Positions 24,697-34,564 are shown, counted from the first letter of the stretch. The stretch: 64,000 nucleotides of DNA from Chitinophaga varians (GCF_012641275.1 NZ_JABAIA010000001.1:2046001-2110000); one strand, 5' to 3'. Made by a program: numbers and translations. Notes: generated by a model not told the origin, from the letters alone.

Positions 24697-25284
24697 ATGA
24701 TAACCGGATACGAGCCCATCCTCCAGAACGTAACGAAACATATTCCTCTTTCCGATGCGGAACAGCTTTTCTTTTGTTCACTTTTACAGGAGCGGCAGTA
24801 CCACAAAAAAGAATACCTGCTCCGGGAAGGCAGTGTCTGTAACCAGTTGGCGTTTATCGTCAGCGGGTGTGTTAAAAGTTACCTGCCCGATCGGAAAGGG
24901 AATGAACATATTCTCACCATTGCGATAGCCGATTGGTGGGTAGCCGATTACCAGAGCCTTGTTTTTGATACGCCGTCAGAGTTATTCATCGAAGCCGTGG
25001 AGCCCACCACTGTCCTGCTGTTGACGAAAGAAAAACGGGAAATGTTATTTTCCCGGATACCCCGTTTCGAGCAATATTTCCGGATACTTACCGAACGGGC
25101 ATTTGCCGTCAGCCAGCAGCGCATAACGGATATCCTGAGCCTTCCGGCAGTGGAGCGGTACGAGCAGTTTCTCCGGCGCTATCACCGGATTGCAGGCGCT
25201 TTCAGCCAGCAACAGATTGCCTCCTTTATTGGCGTAACGCCGGCGTTCTTCAGCCGCATGCTTAAATCAAAACGTCATTCCTGA
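24697..25284 (+). CDS. Crp/Fnr family transcriptional regulator
   Basis: A 195-residue regulator with a cNMP-binding-like domain (YLLREGSVCNQLAFIVSGCVK, about residues 34-54) and a C-terminal winged helix (FSQQQIASFIGVTPAFFSRML, about 168-188). It resembles the protein at 17489-18076 in length and layout, though sequence identity looks modest. It starts 48 bases after the DoxX gene on the same strand and ends at a strong terminator. Confidence 0.88.
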   Translation: MITGYEPILQNVTKHIPLSDAEQLFFCSLLQERQYHKKEYLLREGSVCNQLAFIVSGCVKSYLPDRKGNEHILTIAIADWWVADYQSLVFDTPSELFIEAVEPTTVLLLTKEKREMLFSRIPRFEQYFRILTERAFAVSQQRITDILSLPAVERYEQFLRRYHRIAGAFSQQQIASFIGVTPAFFSRMLKSKRHS

Positions 25285-25293
25285 AATTTAGTC

Positions 25294-25327
25294 CGCCACT
25301 TGACCTAGGTCAAGTGGCGTTTTTTTT
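25294..25327 (+). terminator. Intrinsic terminator, 26-bp perfect palindrome
   Basis: CGCCACTTGACCT pairs with its exact reverse complement (25294-25319), followed by eight T residues. It ends the Crp/Fnr gene. Confidence 0.93.
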
Positions 25328-25390
25328 ATTATCCCCACCTTTGTCCTGTAAAGCGCTTTACTTCTCTTTCATCATTTTAAACATCATCCC

Positions 25391-26023
25391 ATGAACGTGC
25401 GTCCCCTCGGGGTATCCGTACTGGCAATCATTTTACTGTTGCTTGCCGGAAACATATTTGCGGAAGGTCCAAACAAAAAAACAAACATGAAAAAACAAGC
25501 GCTCCTCATCATCGACGTACAACAGGATTATTTCAAAGGCGGGAAAATGGAGTTGTCCGCCCCAGACGCCGCCGCGGACAATATCCGGCAGATACTGGAT
25601 AAATGCCGCAAAGAAGGTATTCCTGTCATCTACATCCAACATCAGGCAGATGCCGGTTTCCTGGTCACCAATACGCCCGGCGCGGAGATACATCCTTCCG
25701 TACAGCCGCTGGCAGGAGAAACGATCATCACCAAACATTATCCCAACAGTTTCCGGGAAACAACACTGCTGCATCATCTGCAGCAGATAGGTGTTACCGG
25801 TTTGATCATCACCGGTATGATGACCCACGCCTGCGTAGACGCCACCACCAGGGCTGCCAAAGACTTTGGGTTTCATTGCACCGTAGTAGCCGATGCATGC
25901 GCTACCAGGGACCTGGAAGTTAATCAGCAGCAAGTACCGGCAGCTGAAGTACAACGCGCCATGATGGCCGGGCTTGCGTTCTTTTATGCCGATATCGTTA
26001 ATACGCAGCAGTATTTACGCTAG
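25391..26023 (+). CDS. Isochorismatase family cysteine hydrolase, probably exported
   Basis: A 210-residue cysteine hydrolase. The catalytic triad is visible: Asp in LLIIDVQQDYF, Lys in TKHYPNSF, and Cys in MMTHACVDATTRAA (about residue 149). The family hydrolyses isochorismate, nicotinamide or other amides; the substrate is not clear. Most members are cytoplasmic, but here the frame begins with a typical signal peptide (residues 4-24, LAIILLLLAGNIFA), pointing to export. If translation instead starts at the ATG at 25490, a cytoplasmic enzyme of normal size results. Confidence 0.88.
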   Translation: MNVRPLGVSVLAIILLLLAGNIFAEGPNKKTNMKKQALLIIDVQQDYFKGGKMELSAPDAAADNIRQILDKCRKEGIPVIYIQHQADAGFLVTNTPGAEIHPSVQPLAGETIITKHYPNSFRETTLLHHLQQIGVTGLIITGMMTHACVDATTRAAKDFGFHCTVVADACATRDLEVNQQQVPAAEVQRAMMAGLAFFYADIVNTQQYLR

Positions 26024-26040
26024 TCTGTCTACCTAAAAAA

Positions 26041-26080
26041 ACAAGAAGCATTATACTCATATAATGCTTCTTGTTTTATA
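26041..26080 (+). terminator. Intrinsic terminator
   Basis: ACAAGAAGCATTATA (26041-26055) pairs with 26060-26074 around CTCA, followed by T residues. Ends the isochorismatase-family gene. Confidence 0.88.
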
Positions 26081-26101
26081 TTTACCAGGTAATTTACGGC
26101 T

Positions 26102-27031
26102 ATGCCTACCCCTGACATGACAAACGAACAACGCCTCGCCGCCATTAATAATCTACCGAAGGCCACCAATGCGTCTATCCGGCATATGTTCGCCGGTATC
26201 GACAAAGTATTGCTTAAAGATGATGGGGTTTATGATGACAAAGCCATGTCAGATACCGTGCTGCTTACTTTGACAGCACCGGAAGCGATCAGCAGGATTG
26301 GGCAGCTGCTTGAAATCGACGAAACGATGACCGGTTTCCATTGTATGTGCCTCGGCTCTTATGCCATAGAGCTCCATGCCCATAATACCATAAAATATAT
26401 AATAGGACTGCACCACGGCACCTCCATCCGGTATAGCGGCTGGAACGGCGATGCAGCACTATCAAAAACGGAAGAACTGGTGACATTCCTTTCGGAGCAG
26501 GGGCTTACGCAGCCATTAGAAGAACACATACAGCGGATAAAGGACAGCGAGGCTGGCGAAACAGCCCAGAGAAACTGGCTTCAAACTGCGCCTGAAACGT
26601 TCCGGAAACATTGGGCACAGATCATTAACATGGACTCTGACTATCTTTCAGCACTTATCCAGGATCTACATGCCGAAATACCAGAACAACGTCAACGCAT
26701 CATCGCCTTACTGCAGACGTTTGGCAAAACGGACAAATATTGGAGCGGTTATCCATACTATGAATCAGTACCGGAAGATATACTGAAGACATACAAGGTA
26801 AAGGATATTATTCATGCTTACCTGCTGTCAGACAGGAACTACAAAACCAGAAGAGGCCTGGGTCGTTTTTTATGTTCTTATGATTTTAAGAAGATAAGAA
26901 AAAACTATCTCAACGAGATCCCGATGGAAGTGATCGATGATCTCGATAAATGTTTTGAACACATTGGTGAAAAAAGAGGTGAAAACGAAATATTCAGTTT
27001 GAGGAAGGAGAAAGAAAAGAGCCTTTCCTAG
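26102..27031 (+). CDS. Hypothetical protein near the RHS locus
   Basis: A 309-residue soluble protein, mostly helical in the second half (EEHIQRIKDSEAG, YLSALIQDLHAEIPEQRQRII, DKCFEHIGEKRGENE), with a mixed N-terminal half (TGFHCMCLGSYAIELHAHN). No signal peptide and no recognised family. It converges on the presumed immunity gene with a four-base overlap at the 3' ends. It may belong to the toxin neighbourhood, but nothing in it proves this. An alternative start lies at residue 6. Confidence 0.7.
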   Translation: MPTPDMTNEQRLAAINNLPKATNASIRHMFAGIDKVLLKDDGVYDDKAMSDTVLLTLTAPEAISRIGQLLEIDETMTGFHCMCLGSYAIELHAHNTIKYIIGLHHGTSIRYSGWNGDAALSKTEELVTFLSEQGLTQPLEEHIQRIKDSEAGETAQRNWLQTAPETFRKHWAQIINMDSDYLSALIQDLHAEIPEQRQRIIALLQTFGKTDKYWSGYPYYESVPEDILKTYKVKDIIHAYLLSDRNYKTRRGLGRFLCSYDFKKIRKNYLNEIPMEVIDDLDKCFEHIGEKRGENEIFSLRKEKEKSLS

Positions 27032-28149
27032 TCCTTCATTCCGGCAGCCATTTTATTGATTTGATCTTTCCAATGGCCCTCCGGCAGCTGCTTGTACACT
27101 CCTGATTTAATTAACTCCACCCTGGCATCAGCATTAAAAAAAGGATGGGAGAAAAGTACCGTCAGTAGTTGCTGGCGGAAAACATCGCCTTCTTCCACAA
27201 CATCCAACATTGTCCTGACTCCATCCGGATGACTGAGAATATAAAAAACATACATGTCCACAAAAAACTCCACCAGGTATTTCTTTCTCCGGATAACGCG
27301 GACCGGCCTGCTGAAATAAGCTTCGATGCTGTCCTTTTTGGTGGTGCCATAGTATGTAGAAGCTTGTGTATCCGGATCATCATCCCAACTTCTGACGGAA
27401 TATAACGGTAAACTTTCCTTCAACAGGCGAAAGAATTCAGCTCTTTTGTTATGGTAAAGATCAAAAAAGGCCTGTGGTTGCGAAAAGATAGTTGCCAGGA
27501 GTATCGAGGTATCTTTTCCGGGTACCTCATAGGTCACTTGTGTTTCGTGAGGCAACATCAATTTCAGCGTATCCAGCACCAGCGCTTTGCTGACGGACAA
27601 ATGTTCTTTACTGAAATCGTCTGGAGATGGGGATTGACTTTTATGATTGATAAAATAATCAAACAATGTTGCTATGATGGAAGGAATATCGACCGGTGCG
27701 CCTTTGTATAAAAAACCGTCTTTGCTTAAGGAGAAGCGTTCTATATAATCTTCTGAACAGGGATGAAAGAACAGCAGAAAATGAAACAGCCTTGCCAGCT
27801 GCATGGTATCATGTTGTTGCTGAAAAATAATTTGCTTCAGGCAAAATAACTTCAGTCGCTGGTTGACTACCTGTTTCTTTTTTTGGTATTGAAATGTATT
27901 CAACAGTATTTCTGCCAGAAAAAAATAATCTTCTGTAGCTTCATCCCCTGTAAAGTCAATGGCTTCCTGGTAGCGTTCAGGCGTAATAAATTCATCAACG
28001 GCTATTTCCGGCGCATCAGCAAAACAAAGTCCGAATGCTCCCTGATGCCGTTTGTTGATGAACAGTCCATCCGCTGACAACAATTCCCCTCCCTGACCGA
28101 CCGCTCTTCTATCGCGCCAGGAGAGTAATTCTATGATATTGACCTTCAT
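27028..28149 (-). CDS. Probable immunity protein of the RHS toxin
   Basis: A 373-residue soluble protein with no signal peptide, mainly helical (YFFLAEILLNTF, LFHFLLFFHPCSEDYIERF, MYVFYILSHPDGVRTML), rich in Phe, Leu, Asp and Glu. No family was recognised. It begins only nine bases after the RHS gene stop and on the same strand. In polymorphic toxin loci the gene directly after the toxin is the immunity gene, which is the basis for this call. It is larger than most immunity proteins (usually 100-200 residues). Confidence 0.65.
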   Translation of the reverse strand: MKVNIIELLSWRDRRAVGQGGELLSADGLFINKRHQGAFGLCFADAPEIAVDEFITPERYQEAIDFTGDEATEDYFFLAEILLNTFQYQKKKQVVNQRLKLFCLKQIIFQQQHDTMQLARLFHFLLFFHPCSEDYIERFSLSKDGFLYKGAPVDIPSIIATLFDYFINHKSQSPSPDDFSKEHLSVSKALVLDTLKLMLPHETQVTYEVPGKDTSILLATIFSQPQAFFDLYHNKRAEFFRLLKESLPLYSVRSWDDDPDTQASTYYGTTKKDSIEAYFSRPVRVIRRKKYLVEFFVDMYVFYILSHPDGVRTMLDVVEEGDVFRQQLLTVLFSHPFFNADARVELIKSGVYKQLPEGHWKDQINKMAAGMKD

Positions 28150-28158
28150 ATAGTATTT

Positions 28159-31100
28159 TTACTTACACTTGATTTCCTTCACTTTTTTCCACTTCCCTTT
28201 TTCTTTTTTGAACACTTCTATTTTCTGGATCTTTTTATTAAAGTCCTCCATCCTGTCAACGCCAATACCATAGGCACCGCGTTCATTGCTTTTCACTAAA
28301 ATTTTATCAGTATGCTTGCTTTCTCCTCCTACCATTTCTTCATAATCCAACGTATCTGTGGCCAGGAAATCTTTTACACTGTCATCTGTATGGAAAACTA
28401 CTTTATAATCAGATTTTTTGGCGGTGTCAAAGGTGTCTCCAATGGATACCCATTTAGCACCTCTGGAATTATTCGGACCTCGTACCAATCCTTTGTTATC
28501 GATGGTCAGATCTTTTTCCCCTTCGCTCATGGTACGGATCACCTCCTGAATCAATCCGAATATGTCTACGAAGACATTAGGGTCTGATACGTAGGCGTAT
28601 AGCAGCATACCGCCTTTCAGGCGCGACGGGTCCTGACTGAGATACATTCCTTCTTCCGGGCTATAGTAGCGGAAGCGGTTATAATACAATCCGGTTTCAA
28701 TGTCTTCATATTGTCCCGGATACCGGAATGGTATCAGTGCTCGGTCTCCTGCTAACTTACGTACCTTACCATAAATATCCAACTCGACCGCCCAAACCTT
28801 TTCACCCTTTTCGTCATATGCTTCACAGGGAGTCCCCAGGTGGTCGGCGATGATGGAATATTGTTTTCCCTGGCTTATTCTCGCCAATGGGGCAAACGTT
28901 CCTTCCTCAAATATCCAGGAGACAAGCGTTTCGGCAGGCACTGGTTCCAGGTGGCTCTGTTTCAGGTCACCCAATTCAGTAACGGTCACCTCCGGCCTGT
29001 CTTTAGCCGGATATTGCCATTCATGCAGGAGAACATTCCCATCCCAGACGAAGCGGGTCAACTGGTGGCCATACTGCTTCTCAGTACGACGTCCCACCGC
29101 ATCATAGCGGAACGCCACTATTTTACCATCCGGGCGGGTCACCTGTTTGAGTTGACCGTTGCCATACCATTCGTAGGTCCATACGGCGTCCGGGGCGATT
29201 ATTTTCTGAAGCAGGTTACCTTCCTCATCGTAGGTGAAGCGGGCCTTGTCAGATTCCAGCAGCTGGCCGCCGGTGCTGTATTTACGGTCCTTGCGGGATG
29301 GTGTGCGGTACAGGTTTCCCACTTTATCGGGTAAACGATAATCATATTGTCCATCCTCATATTGTGCCCATGCCAGTCTCCCCAGCTCATCGTGGCTAAA
29401 CTTCACCACGCCGTTGCTGATACCGTTGACCAGCTGTCGGAGGTGCCGGTTGGCATCCCACCGGTAGTGCCGTTTGTAGGTATTATTTTCTCTGGCGGTG
29501 ACGAGGTGGCTTTCAGGCATGCCGGCCTTGTCGTAGGTCCAGCTGCTTTTTACGCCACCAGGCAGGCTGCGCTCTATTTCCAGCCCCAGCAGGTTGCGCT
29601 GAAACTGCGCCTTCCAGGGGGTATCCATGCCGGCAGCATGGGCTTGTATGGCGGCCACTTCACCGGATGGATTGCGTTGCAGCCGGATATCGGCGCCCAG
29701 GCTGCTTTGCAGCCCGGTACGGCGACCGTCACGGTCATAGATATTGGTGACAGTGTAGCCATCCTGCCATTCCTGCAATACTCTTCCCATCGTGTCCCGT
29801 TGCCATTTTACCGTGTTGTGGTCATTGGCAGCCTCTATCAGTTGTCCGCTACGGTTAAAGCTATACGATTGCCAGGTACCGTCTCTATGGGCAGCATAGG
29901 TTAGTCTTCCGTTGTAATCATATTGATATTCTGTCCAGCGTTTACCGGGGCGGTACACCTTCAGCACCTTGCCGGTCTCATCCCGCTGATACCGGCGGAC
30001 CTGCCCATCGAAACCGGTCTCCTGGATAATATCACCTCTGCCATCCCGGGCAAACTGGTACATCTCTCCCTGTTCGTTTACCAGACTGGTCAGCTGTTCT
30101 TCCCTGTTATATACAAAATGGACTTTCGCTCCATTTTCTTCCCGCATTTTCAGGCTGCCCAACGGGGTATAATCAAATTTTACCTGGTGATGTTTATCCC
30201 GGACCTGTACCACCTCTTCATAGGCGTTGTATTGCAGCTGAATAAGGTTGCCATCCGGCAATTCCACCTCTGTTACTCTGCCCAGGGCGTCATAACGGAA
30301 TTGCTGCTGTTGCCCGAGCGGATTGATGGATTGCTGTACTTTTCCCCAGGCATCATATTGCCAGCAGGCACTTCCTCCATCCGGTAGTGTCAGTACAGAG
30401 AGGTTACCGTCGTCGTCAAACTCCATACTTGTAATACGTCCCTGCTCATCTTCAATTTTACTTAGGCGGTTCTGTGCATTGTAGCGAAAGATAGAGATGC
30501 GGCCGTCCGCTTCGGTGATGGTATGCAACAGTCCCTTATGTTGTTCTTTGCTATAGTAGATATAAGTACGGCTGTTGCCCTGTGGATCAGTCACCAGTGT
30601 GATGCGGTCTTCCTTATCATAACAGAAACTGGTGCTGCTGCCATCGGGCTGAACAAGGCTGGTACAATTGCCCCGCTCATCATACGTATACCCGTTTACG
30701 TTAGCAGCTTCATCAATTTCCCGATATATTTCAAAATCTTCCGTATACTCCAGGAAACAGGAGTAGCCTAACGGATCTTTTATCCGGGTAACGACAAAAT
30801 CAGGCGTATAATAGTAGGTGGTGGTTTGTCCCAGGGAATTGGTCACCAGGTTATATCCATCTTTGGGATAATAGGCGATCCGTCCTTCCAGTAGCCCGCC
30901 GTCACCCCACGTATGCGTACAGCGGCCTTTGTTATCATATTCCCAATAGAATGACTGGCCGTTGCGGTCTGTCTTGGCGGTCATTTTATGTTGATGATAT
31001 CGGATGCGGGTGGTTTGGCCGAGCGCGTCTGTCACTTCACAGAGATCACCTGTATCATTGTAGTTATATTGTACAAGCTGCGCCTGTTCCCCTCTGTGTT

Positions 31101-32262
31101 TAATGACAACAGTCTGCATACGTCCGTTCTCATCACTGTTGATATGCAAACGGCGACCTACGCTGTCTATCACCTGCAACAGATGTCCCTGGCCGTTGTA
31201 GTGGAAACTGATCATAAAACCAATCTCATCTGAAATAGCGTATAGCCTGTACTGTGGGTCTGTGGGATGCAACTTGCGAAAGCGGTAGTATAACCGGGTG
31301 CTATGGTCCAGCAGTTCGTATTCATCCGTAGCGCTACGGGTGAGTGTACGTCTTTCATGTCGGTTATAGTCCATGTTGCCGGTATAAGGCAGCAGTTCAA
31401 ATACCGCGCTGCGGCCATCTCCCAGCAGTACTACAGTAGCCTCTTCCTCAGCGAACTCCTGTACACGCAGATCGTAGCTGAAGTGGGTGCCATGCCCCAG
31501 CAGTCCTTCAAAGTCACTGTCACTATTCCAGGAGCGTCCCCATTGCAGGGGGATAGGACCTGCCAGTTCAAAATCTGTCCCATCATAGATCACAATTCCC
31601 TGCACCAGATCTACGGGTTCAAAACCTTTTTTACACAGAAATTTACTCAGCTTATTACTGCCCAGTTTGCCTTTCAGTGCGTGATTAAATTTAGTCAGCG
31701 CTTTTTTACCGGCCTTGCCTACTCCCTTCATAAGTGCCCCAAAACCAAAAGACATCAGCAGATTCAGTAAAACGCCCGCCCAGTCGGGCACATAAGGGCC
31801 TCCTACCATCACGGGCTTCCCAAAGGACAAAGGAATGGAGTAAGAAGTAGGCAGGTACATACTGGGAATAGGTCTCAGCTTTTTGCCGGGCTGCAGTGAT
31901 AGAGGCAGTCCGATATCATTGCAGGTCATCAGCATATGACCTGATGGGCTCATCAGGTTGCCTTCCACTTTCACCTTTTTGCTGCCGAAGAAGTTCACAG
32001 AATCATGTGCAATCATGGGAGCCAGCAGAAAAGGTCCTCCCATGGGGATATGAAAGAGGATAATCATCATGCCGCTGGTATCACTCTTTCCCCGCGGTAC
32101 GTGATTCACCTTGGTAGTGGCGCCAATAAAGGGGACATAGTCCATCGGGTCTATCACCAGGCCAATATATGGATGAGGCAATGGCACAGGAAAGCCGAAC
32201 AAAATAACGATATGGATATCCAGTCCAATAACCGGAGTAAAATGTTTATTACTGACTAGCAT
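28159..32262 (-). CDS. RHS-repeat polymorphic toxin with PAAR-like N-terminus
   Basis: A 1367-residue RHS protein. Residues 1-120 look PAAR-like (PHPYIGLVIDPMDYVPFIG, HIPMGGPFLLAP, VEGNLMSPSGHM), suggesting delivery at the tip of a contractile system. A short hydrophobic part follows (about 160-175), then RHS/YD repeats (about 225-1190) that form the toxin cocoon. The core ends with RFRYYSPEEGMYLSQDPSRL and DPNVFVDIFGL, the usual self-cleavage region. The last 130 residues (1238-1367) are the toxin. They contain VIRTMSE, GLVRG and KWVS, spaced like the R-S-E motifs of ADP-ribosyltransferases such as TreTu-type tails, which is tentative. No secretion-system genes are in the window. Confidence 0.9.
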   Translation of the reverse strand: MLVSNKHFTPVIGLDIHIVILFGFPVPLPHPYIGLVIDPMDYVPFIGATTKVNHVPRGKSDTSGMMIILFHIPMGGPFLLAPMIAHDSVNFFGSKKVKVEGNLMSPSGHMLMTCNDIGLPLSLQPGKKLRPIPSMYLPTSYSIPLSFGKPVMVGGPYVPDWAGVLLNLLMSFGFGALMKGVGKAGKKALTKFNHALKGKLGSNKLSKFLCKKGFEPVDLVQGIVIYDGTDFELAGPIPLQWGRSWNSDSDFEGLLGHGTHFSYDLRVQEFAEEEATVVLLGDGRSAVFELLPYTGNMDYNRHERRTLTRSATDEYELLDHSTRLYYRFRKLHPTDPQYRLYAISDEIGFMISFHYNGQGHLLQVIDSVGRRLHINSDENGRMQTVVIKHRGEQAQLVQYNYNDTGDLCEVTDALGQTTRIRYHQHKMTAKTDRNGQSFYWEYDNKGRCTHTWGDGGLLEGRIAYYPKDGYNLVTNSLGQTTTYYYTPDFVVTRIKDPLGYSCFLEYTEDFEIYREIDEAANVNGYTYDERGNCTSLVQPDGSSTSFCYDKEDRITLVTDPQGNSRTYIYYSKEQHKGLLHTITEADGRISIFRYNAQNRLSKIEDEQGRITSMEFDDDGNLSVLTLPDGGSACWQYDAWGKVQQSINPLGQQQQFRYDALGRVTEVELPDGNLIQLQYNAYEEVVQVRDKHHQVKFDYTPLGSLKMREENGAKVHFVYNREEQLTSLVNEQGEMYQFARDGRGDIIQETGFDGQVRRYQRDETGKVLKVYRPGKRWTEYQYDYNGRLTYAAHRDGTWQSYSFNRSGQLIEAANDHNTVKWQRDTMGRVLQEWQDGYTVTNIYDRDGRRTGLQSSLGADIRLQRNPSGEVAAIQAHAAGMDTPWKAQFQRNLLGLEIERSLPGGVKSSWTYDKAGMPESHLVTARENNTYKRHYRWDANRHLRQLVNGISNGVVKFSHDELGRLAWAQYEDGQYDYRLPDKVGNLYRTPSRKDRKYSTGGQLLESDKARFTYDEEGNLLQKIIAPDAVWTYEWYGNGQLKQVTRPDGKIVAFRYDAVGRRTEKQYGHQLTRFVWDGNVLLHEWQYPAKDRPEVTVTELGDLKQSHLEPVPAETLVSWIFEEGTFAPLARISQGKQYSIIADHLGTPCEAYDEKGEKVWAVELDIYGKVRKLAGDRALIPFRYPGQYEDIETGLYYNRFRYYSPEEGMYLSQDPSRLKGGMLLYAYVSDPNVFVDIFGLIQEVIRTMSEGEKDLTIDNKGLVRGPNNSRGAKWVSIGDTFDTAKKSDYKVVFHTDDSVKDFLATDTLDYEEMVGGESKHTDKILVKSNERGAYGIGVDRMEDFNKKIQKIEVFKKEKGKWKKVKEIKCK

Positions 32263-32320
32263 GGTTAATAAGGCTAACTATCAGGTTTTTCAATATGGGA
32301 AAACGGGACGTTGTATCATC

Positions 32321-32328
32321 CAAATATA
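32321..32328 (-). promoter_or_regulatory. -7 promoter element of the RHS gene
   Basis: TATATTTG on the minus strand fits TAnnTTTG and lies about 60 bases upstream of the RHS start, so toxin and immunity genes can be transcribed independently of the genes upstream. The -33 element is poor. Confidence 0.5.
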
Positions 32329-32367
32329 ATCATAAAATCATACAACAGAAAAGGTAAAAGTAATTGT

Positions 32368-34026
32368 TTATTTTCTCCGGTTGATCTTCCATCTGAGTAA
32401 CAATTCGAGCTGTACGACCGGTTTCATCCCCATTCCCATGGAGTCTTTCGCCGGTTGCTGCACGGGAACGGCCGTACGTAATGCGGCCTGCCATCTGGCG
32501 TGATCGTAGTATATTTCACCGGTTATACGCCCCTGGAACTTATTGATGCTGTTCCAGACCTTGTCTTTTTCGCCACTGGTAGTTGTTTTGGTATGTACGC
32601 CTGTCGTATCGTGTGACCGGACTACCTCCAGGATGGAAGCGGTATGTCCGTAATATGCCTGTACGCCTGCACTACCGAAGAAATTACCGGCAATCCGGTG
32701 ATGATAAGCCAGTGAGGCGCTGTAACCGAATGTCTGGAGAATGGTGCGGGTCATCCAGTCAGCACCTGCCAGATTGTTGGTGTAATAATAAGGTTCGTTC
32801 CTGTAGGGTTGTGTACTCATGGCGTTGAGGTCCAGGCTTAGCGCTGCATTACTCCAGGTACGCTGCATTCTTACACCGGGGATTAGCAGTCTGTATAACT
32901 GGGTATTTCCATCGGGGCCTTTGTAATAGCCAGGGTTGCTGACAGCTGGCACCGGCACGGTCCATTGTGCCATTAGCTGCCAGTATCCGGGGGTATAGGA
33001 CCTGGAGCGCGGCATGCGGTAGGACGCCAGGCGGTCCATGGTTTCACGGCTAACTTTCAGTGGCTGACTGGCCTTGTAAAGCGGTAATTGTTGCAGGGTC
33101 AGCCGGGCAGGTAACCCAGGTTCTAGCATGGCAGCTTTTTCGGGGAGGTTATGATCTTCCCGGCCTACTACTGCAACATTATTTTCATCCGGGCTGTCTG
33201 CGGAAGGCGATGTAGGGACACCGTCGGACGGCTGTTGACCGGACTTTAAAGAATGTTTTTGTTGGTTAATGGTTTTTGATGTTTTACCAGCAAGAGTTCG
33301 GTGAGTGGGCTGGTCATGGGAAATTATCTGTTTATTACCGGTGGCATCTGTTGCATTGGTATTATGCGGGATATTCCTGTTGACAGAGGCCACAGCTACC
33401 GGTTTCCCCGTGGTGGAGGGTTTTGCTGCCGCCGTACCGGTAGCTGAGGGCTGTGTTGTATGGCCTGCGTTGGTATCCGTTGTTGTTTGGGTTGCCTGTG
33501 CACCAACAGTAGCAGCTATCGCATTAGTGGCAGACGGATGTCCGGTCTTTTCCTCAGCAGTGCTGCCGGAAGTGTTTCCCAGCGGTTTATCGGAAGCATT
33601 TACCGGTGTGATATTGCCTTCTGCGCCGGCATTGATTGGTGATGTTGTATCATTGGTATCCGGTATGGTGATGATATTGCTTTGATCAGCCATGGTGTCT
33701 GTTGTCAGGGCTGCGCTGTCTTTCGTAGTAAACGGGCCGTCCTGCGCCGCAGGAGCGGGCACTGGTACAGGACGATTGATACGGTGCAGGCTATACAATA
33801 CTACACCGGACACAAATATTGCGGCGACCGCATATTTAACGGCCGGCAGCATTTTAGCGATGATACCTGACGAATTGGGCGTGGCATGCCCACCTACCTG
33901 CTGTGTTACAGGCATCACTTCGTTGAGCCGTTGTTCCATCAGCCTCCAGCTGTCATCGGCCGGAGGTATGGGAATAGGGACATTGCCATCGTCCCGGAAG
34001 TGTTTATGCAGGTTACTTTCACTCAC
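32368..34026 (-). CDS. Anti-sigma factor fused to a beta-rich C-terminal domain (Dma-like)
   Basis: A 552-residue protein with the layout of dual membrane-spanning anti-sigma factors described in Bacteroides. Residues 1-60 are a cytoplasmic segment (DDSWRLMEQRLNE) that could bind the sigma factor. One inner membrane helix follows at 62-80. Residues 85-330 form a long low-complexity Thr/Ala/Asn/Pro-rich linker able to cross the periplasm. Residues 340-552 are beta-rich with Tyr/Trp strands (SYTPGYWQLMAQW, AGNFFGSAGVQAYYG, GRITGEIYYDHARWQAALR, PVVQLELLLRW) like an outer membrane barrel. It starts seven bases after the ECF sigma stop. No zinc anti-sigma motif is present. Barrel and function are inferred. 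Confidence 0.75.
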   Translation of the reverse strand: MSESNLHKHFRDDGNVPIPIPPADDSWRLMEQRLNEVMPVTQQVGGHATPNSSGIIAKMLPAVKYAVAAIFVSGVVLYSLHRINRPVPVPAPAAQDGPFTTKDSAALTTDTMADQSNIITIPDTNDTTSPINAGAEGNITPVNASDKPLGNTSGSTAEEKTGHPSATNAIAATVGAQATQTTTDTNAGHTTQPSATGTAAAKPSTTGKPVAVASVNRNIPHNTNATDATGNKQIISHDQPTHRTLAGKTSKTINQQKHSLKSGQQPSDGVPTSPSADSPDENNVAVVGREDHNLPEKAAMLEPGLPARLTLQQLPLYKASQPLKVSRETMDRLASYRMPRSRSYTPGYWQLMAQWTVPVPAVSNPGYYKGPDGNTQLYRLLIPGVRMQRTWSNAALSLDLNAMSTQPYRNEPYYYTNNLAGADWMTRTILQTFGYSASLAYHHRIAGNFFGSAGVQAYYGHTASILEVVRSHDTTGVHTKTTTSGEKDKVWNSINKFQGRITGEIYYDHARWQAALRTAVPVQQPAKDSMGMGMKPVVQLELLLRWKINRRK

Positions 34027-34033
34027 TCAGGTA

Positions 34034-34564
34034 TCATTTAAGGTAATGTTGCTCCAATATCGGTTTCAGTTTAGTTCGGGTTTCGCTGAGGTGCCATTTG
34101 ACTGTTCCCGGGCTCTGTTGCAGCATTTCAGCGATGTCTTTTACCGGTACTCCTTCCAGATAAAATAACGAGCATACGGCCCTGGTAGATGGAGGCAGGA
34201 CGTCGAGCAGTTTATAGATATCTTCCCAGGCCAACTTGCTCAGAATATTATTTTGCGTTGCCACCATCTCGTCTTCAATTTCGTTATGGGACGGCCATTT
34301 GCGGCTCTTTATTTTATCCAGTGCTGTATTTCTGACAACAGTATATACCCAGTTAAAGAATTCGCCTTTATCTGCATCGTACTTATCAAGTTGCGTAAAT
34401 ACCCGAAGCATGCCATCATTCAATACTTCTACCGCTTCTTCCTGCTGGTTGAAGAATTTCCTGCACAATAGGAATAGTGCCGGATAGAACTTCCGGTATA
34501 ATTTTTCCTGGCTCCGCCTGTTATTGGTCAGGCACTCACGTACCAATTGCTGTAAATCTTCCAA
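34034..34564 (-). CDS. RNA polymerase ECF sigma factor
   Basis: A 176-residue ECF sigma factor. Region 2 spans about residues 20-90 (LFLLCRKFFNQQEEAVEVLNDG, WVYTVVRNTALDKIKSR) and region 4 about 115-170 (LPPSTRAVCSLFYLEGVPVKDIAEMLQQ, then SPGTVKWHLSETRTKL). It is co-transcribed with the anti-sigma gene directly downstream. The likely regulon is envelope-related, by analogy with other sigma/anti-sigma pairs of this layout. Confidence 0.93.
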   Translation of the reverse strand: MEDLQQLVRECLTNNRRSQEKLYRKFYPALFLLCRKFFNQQEEAVEVLNDGMLRVFTQLDKYDADKGEFFNWVYTVVRNTALDKIKSRKWPSHNEIEDEMVATQNNILSKLAWEDIYKLLDVLPPSTRAVCSLFYLEGVPVKDIAEMLQQSPGTVKWHLSETRTKLKPILEQHYLK

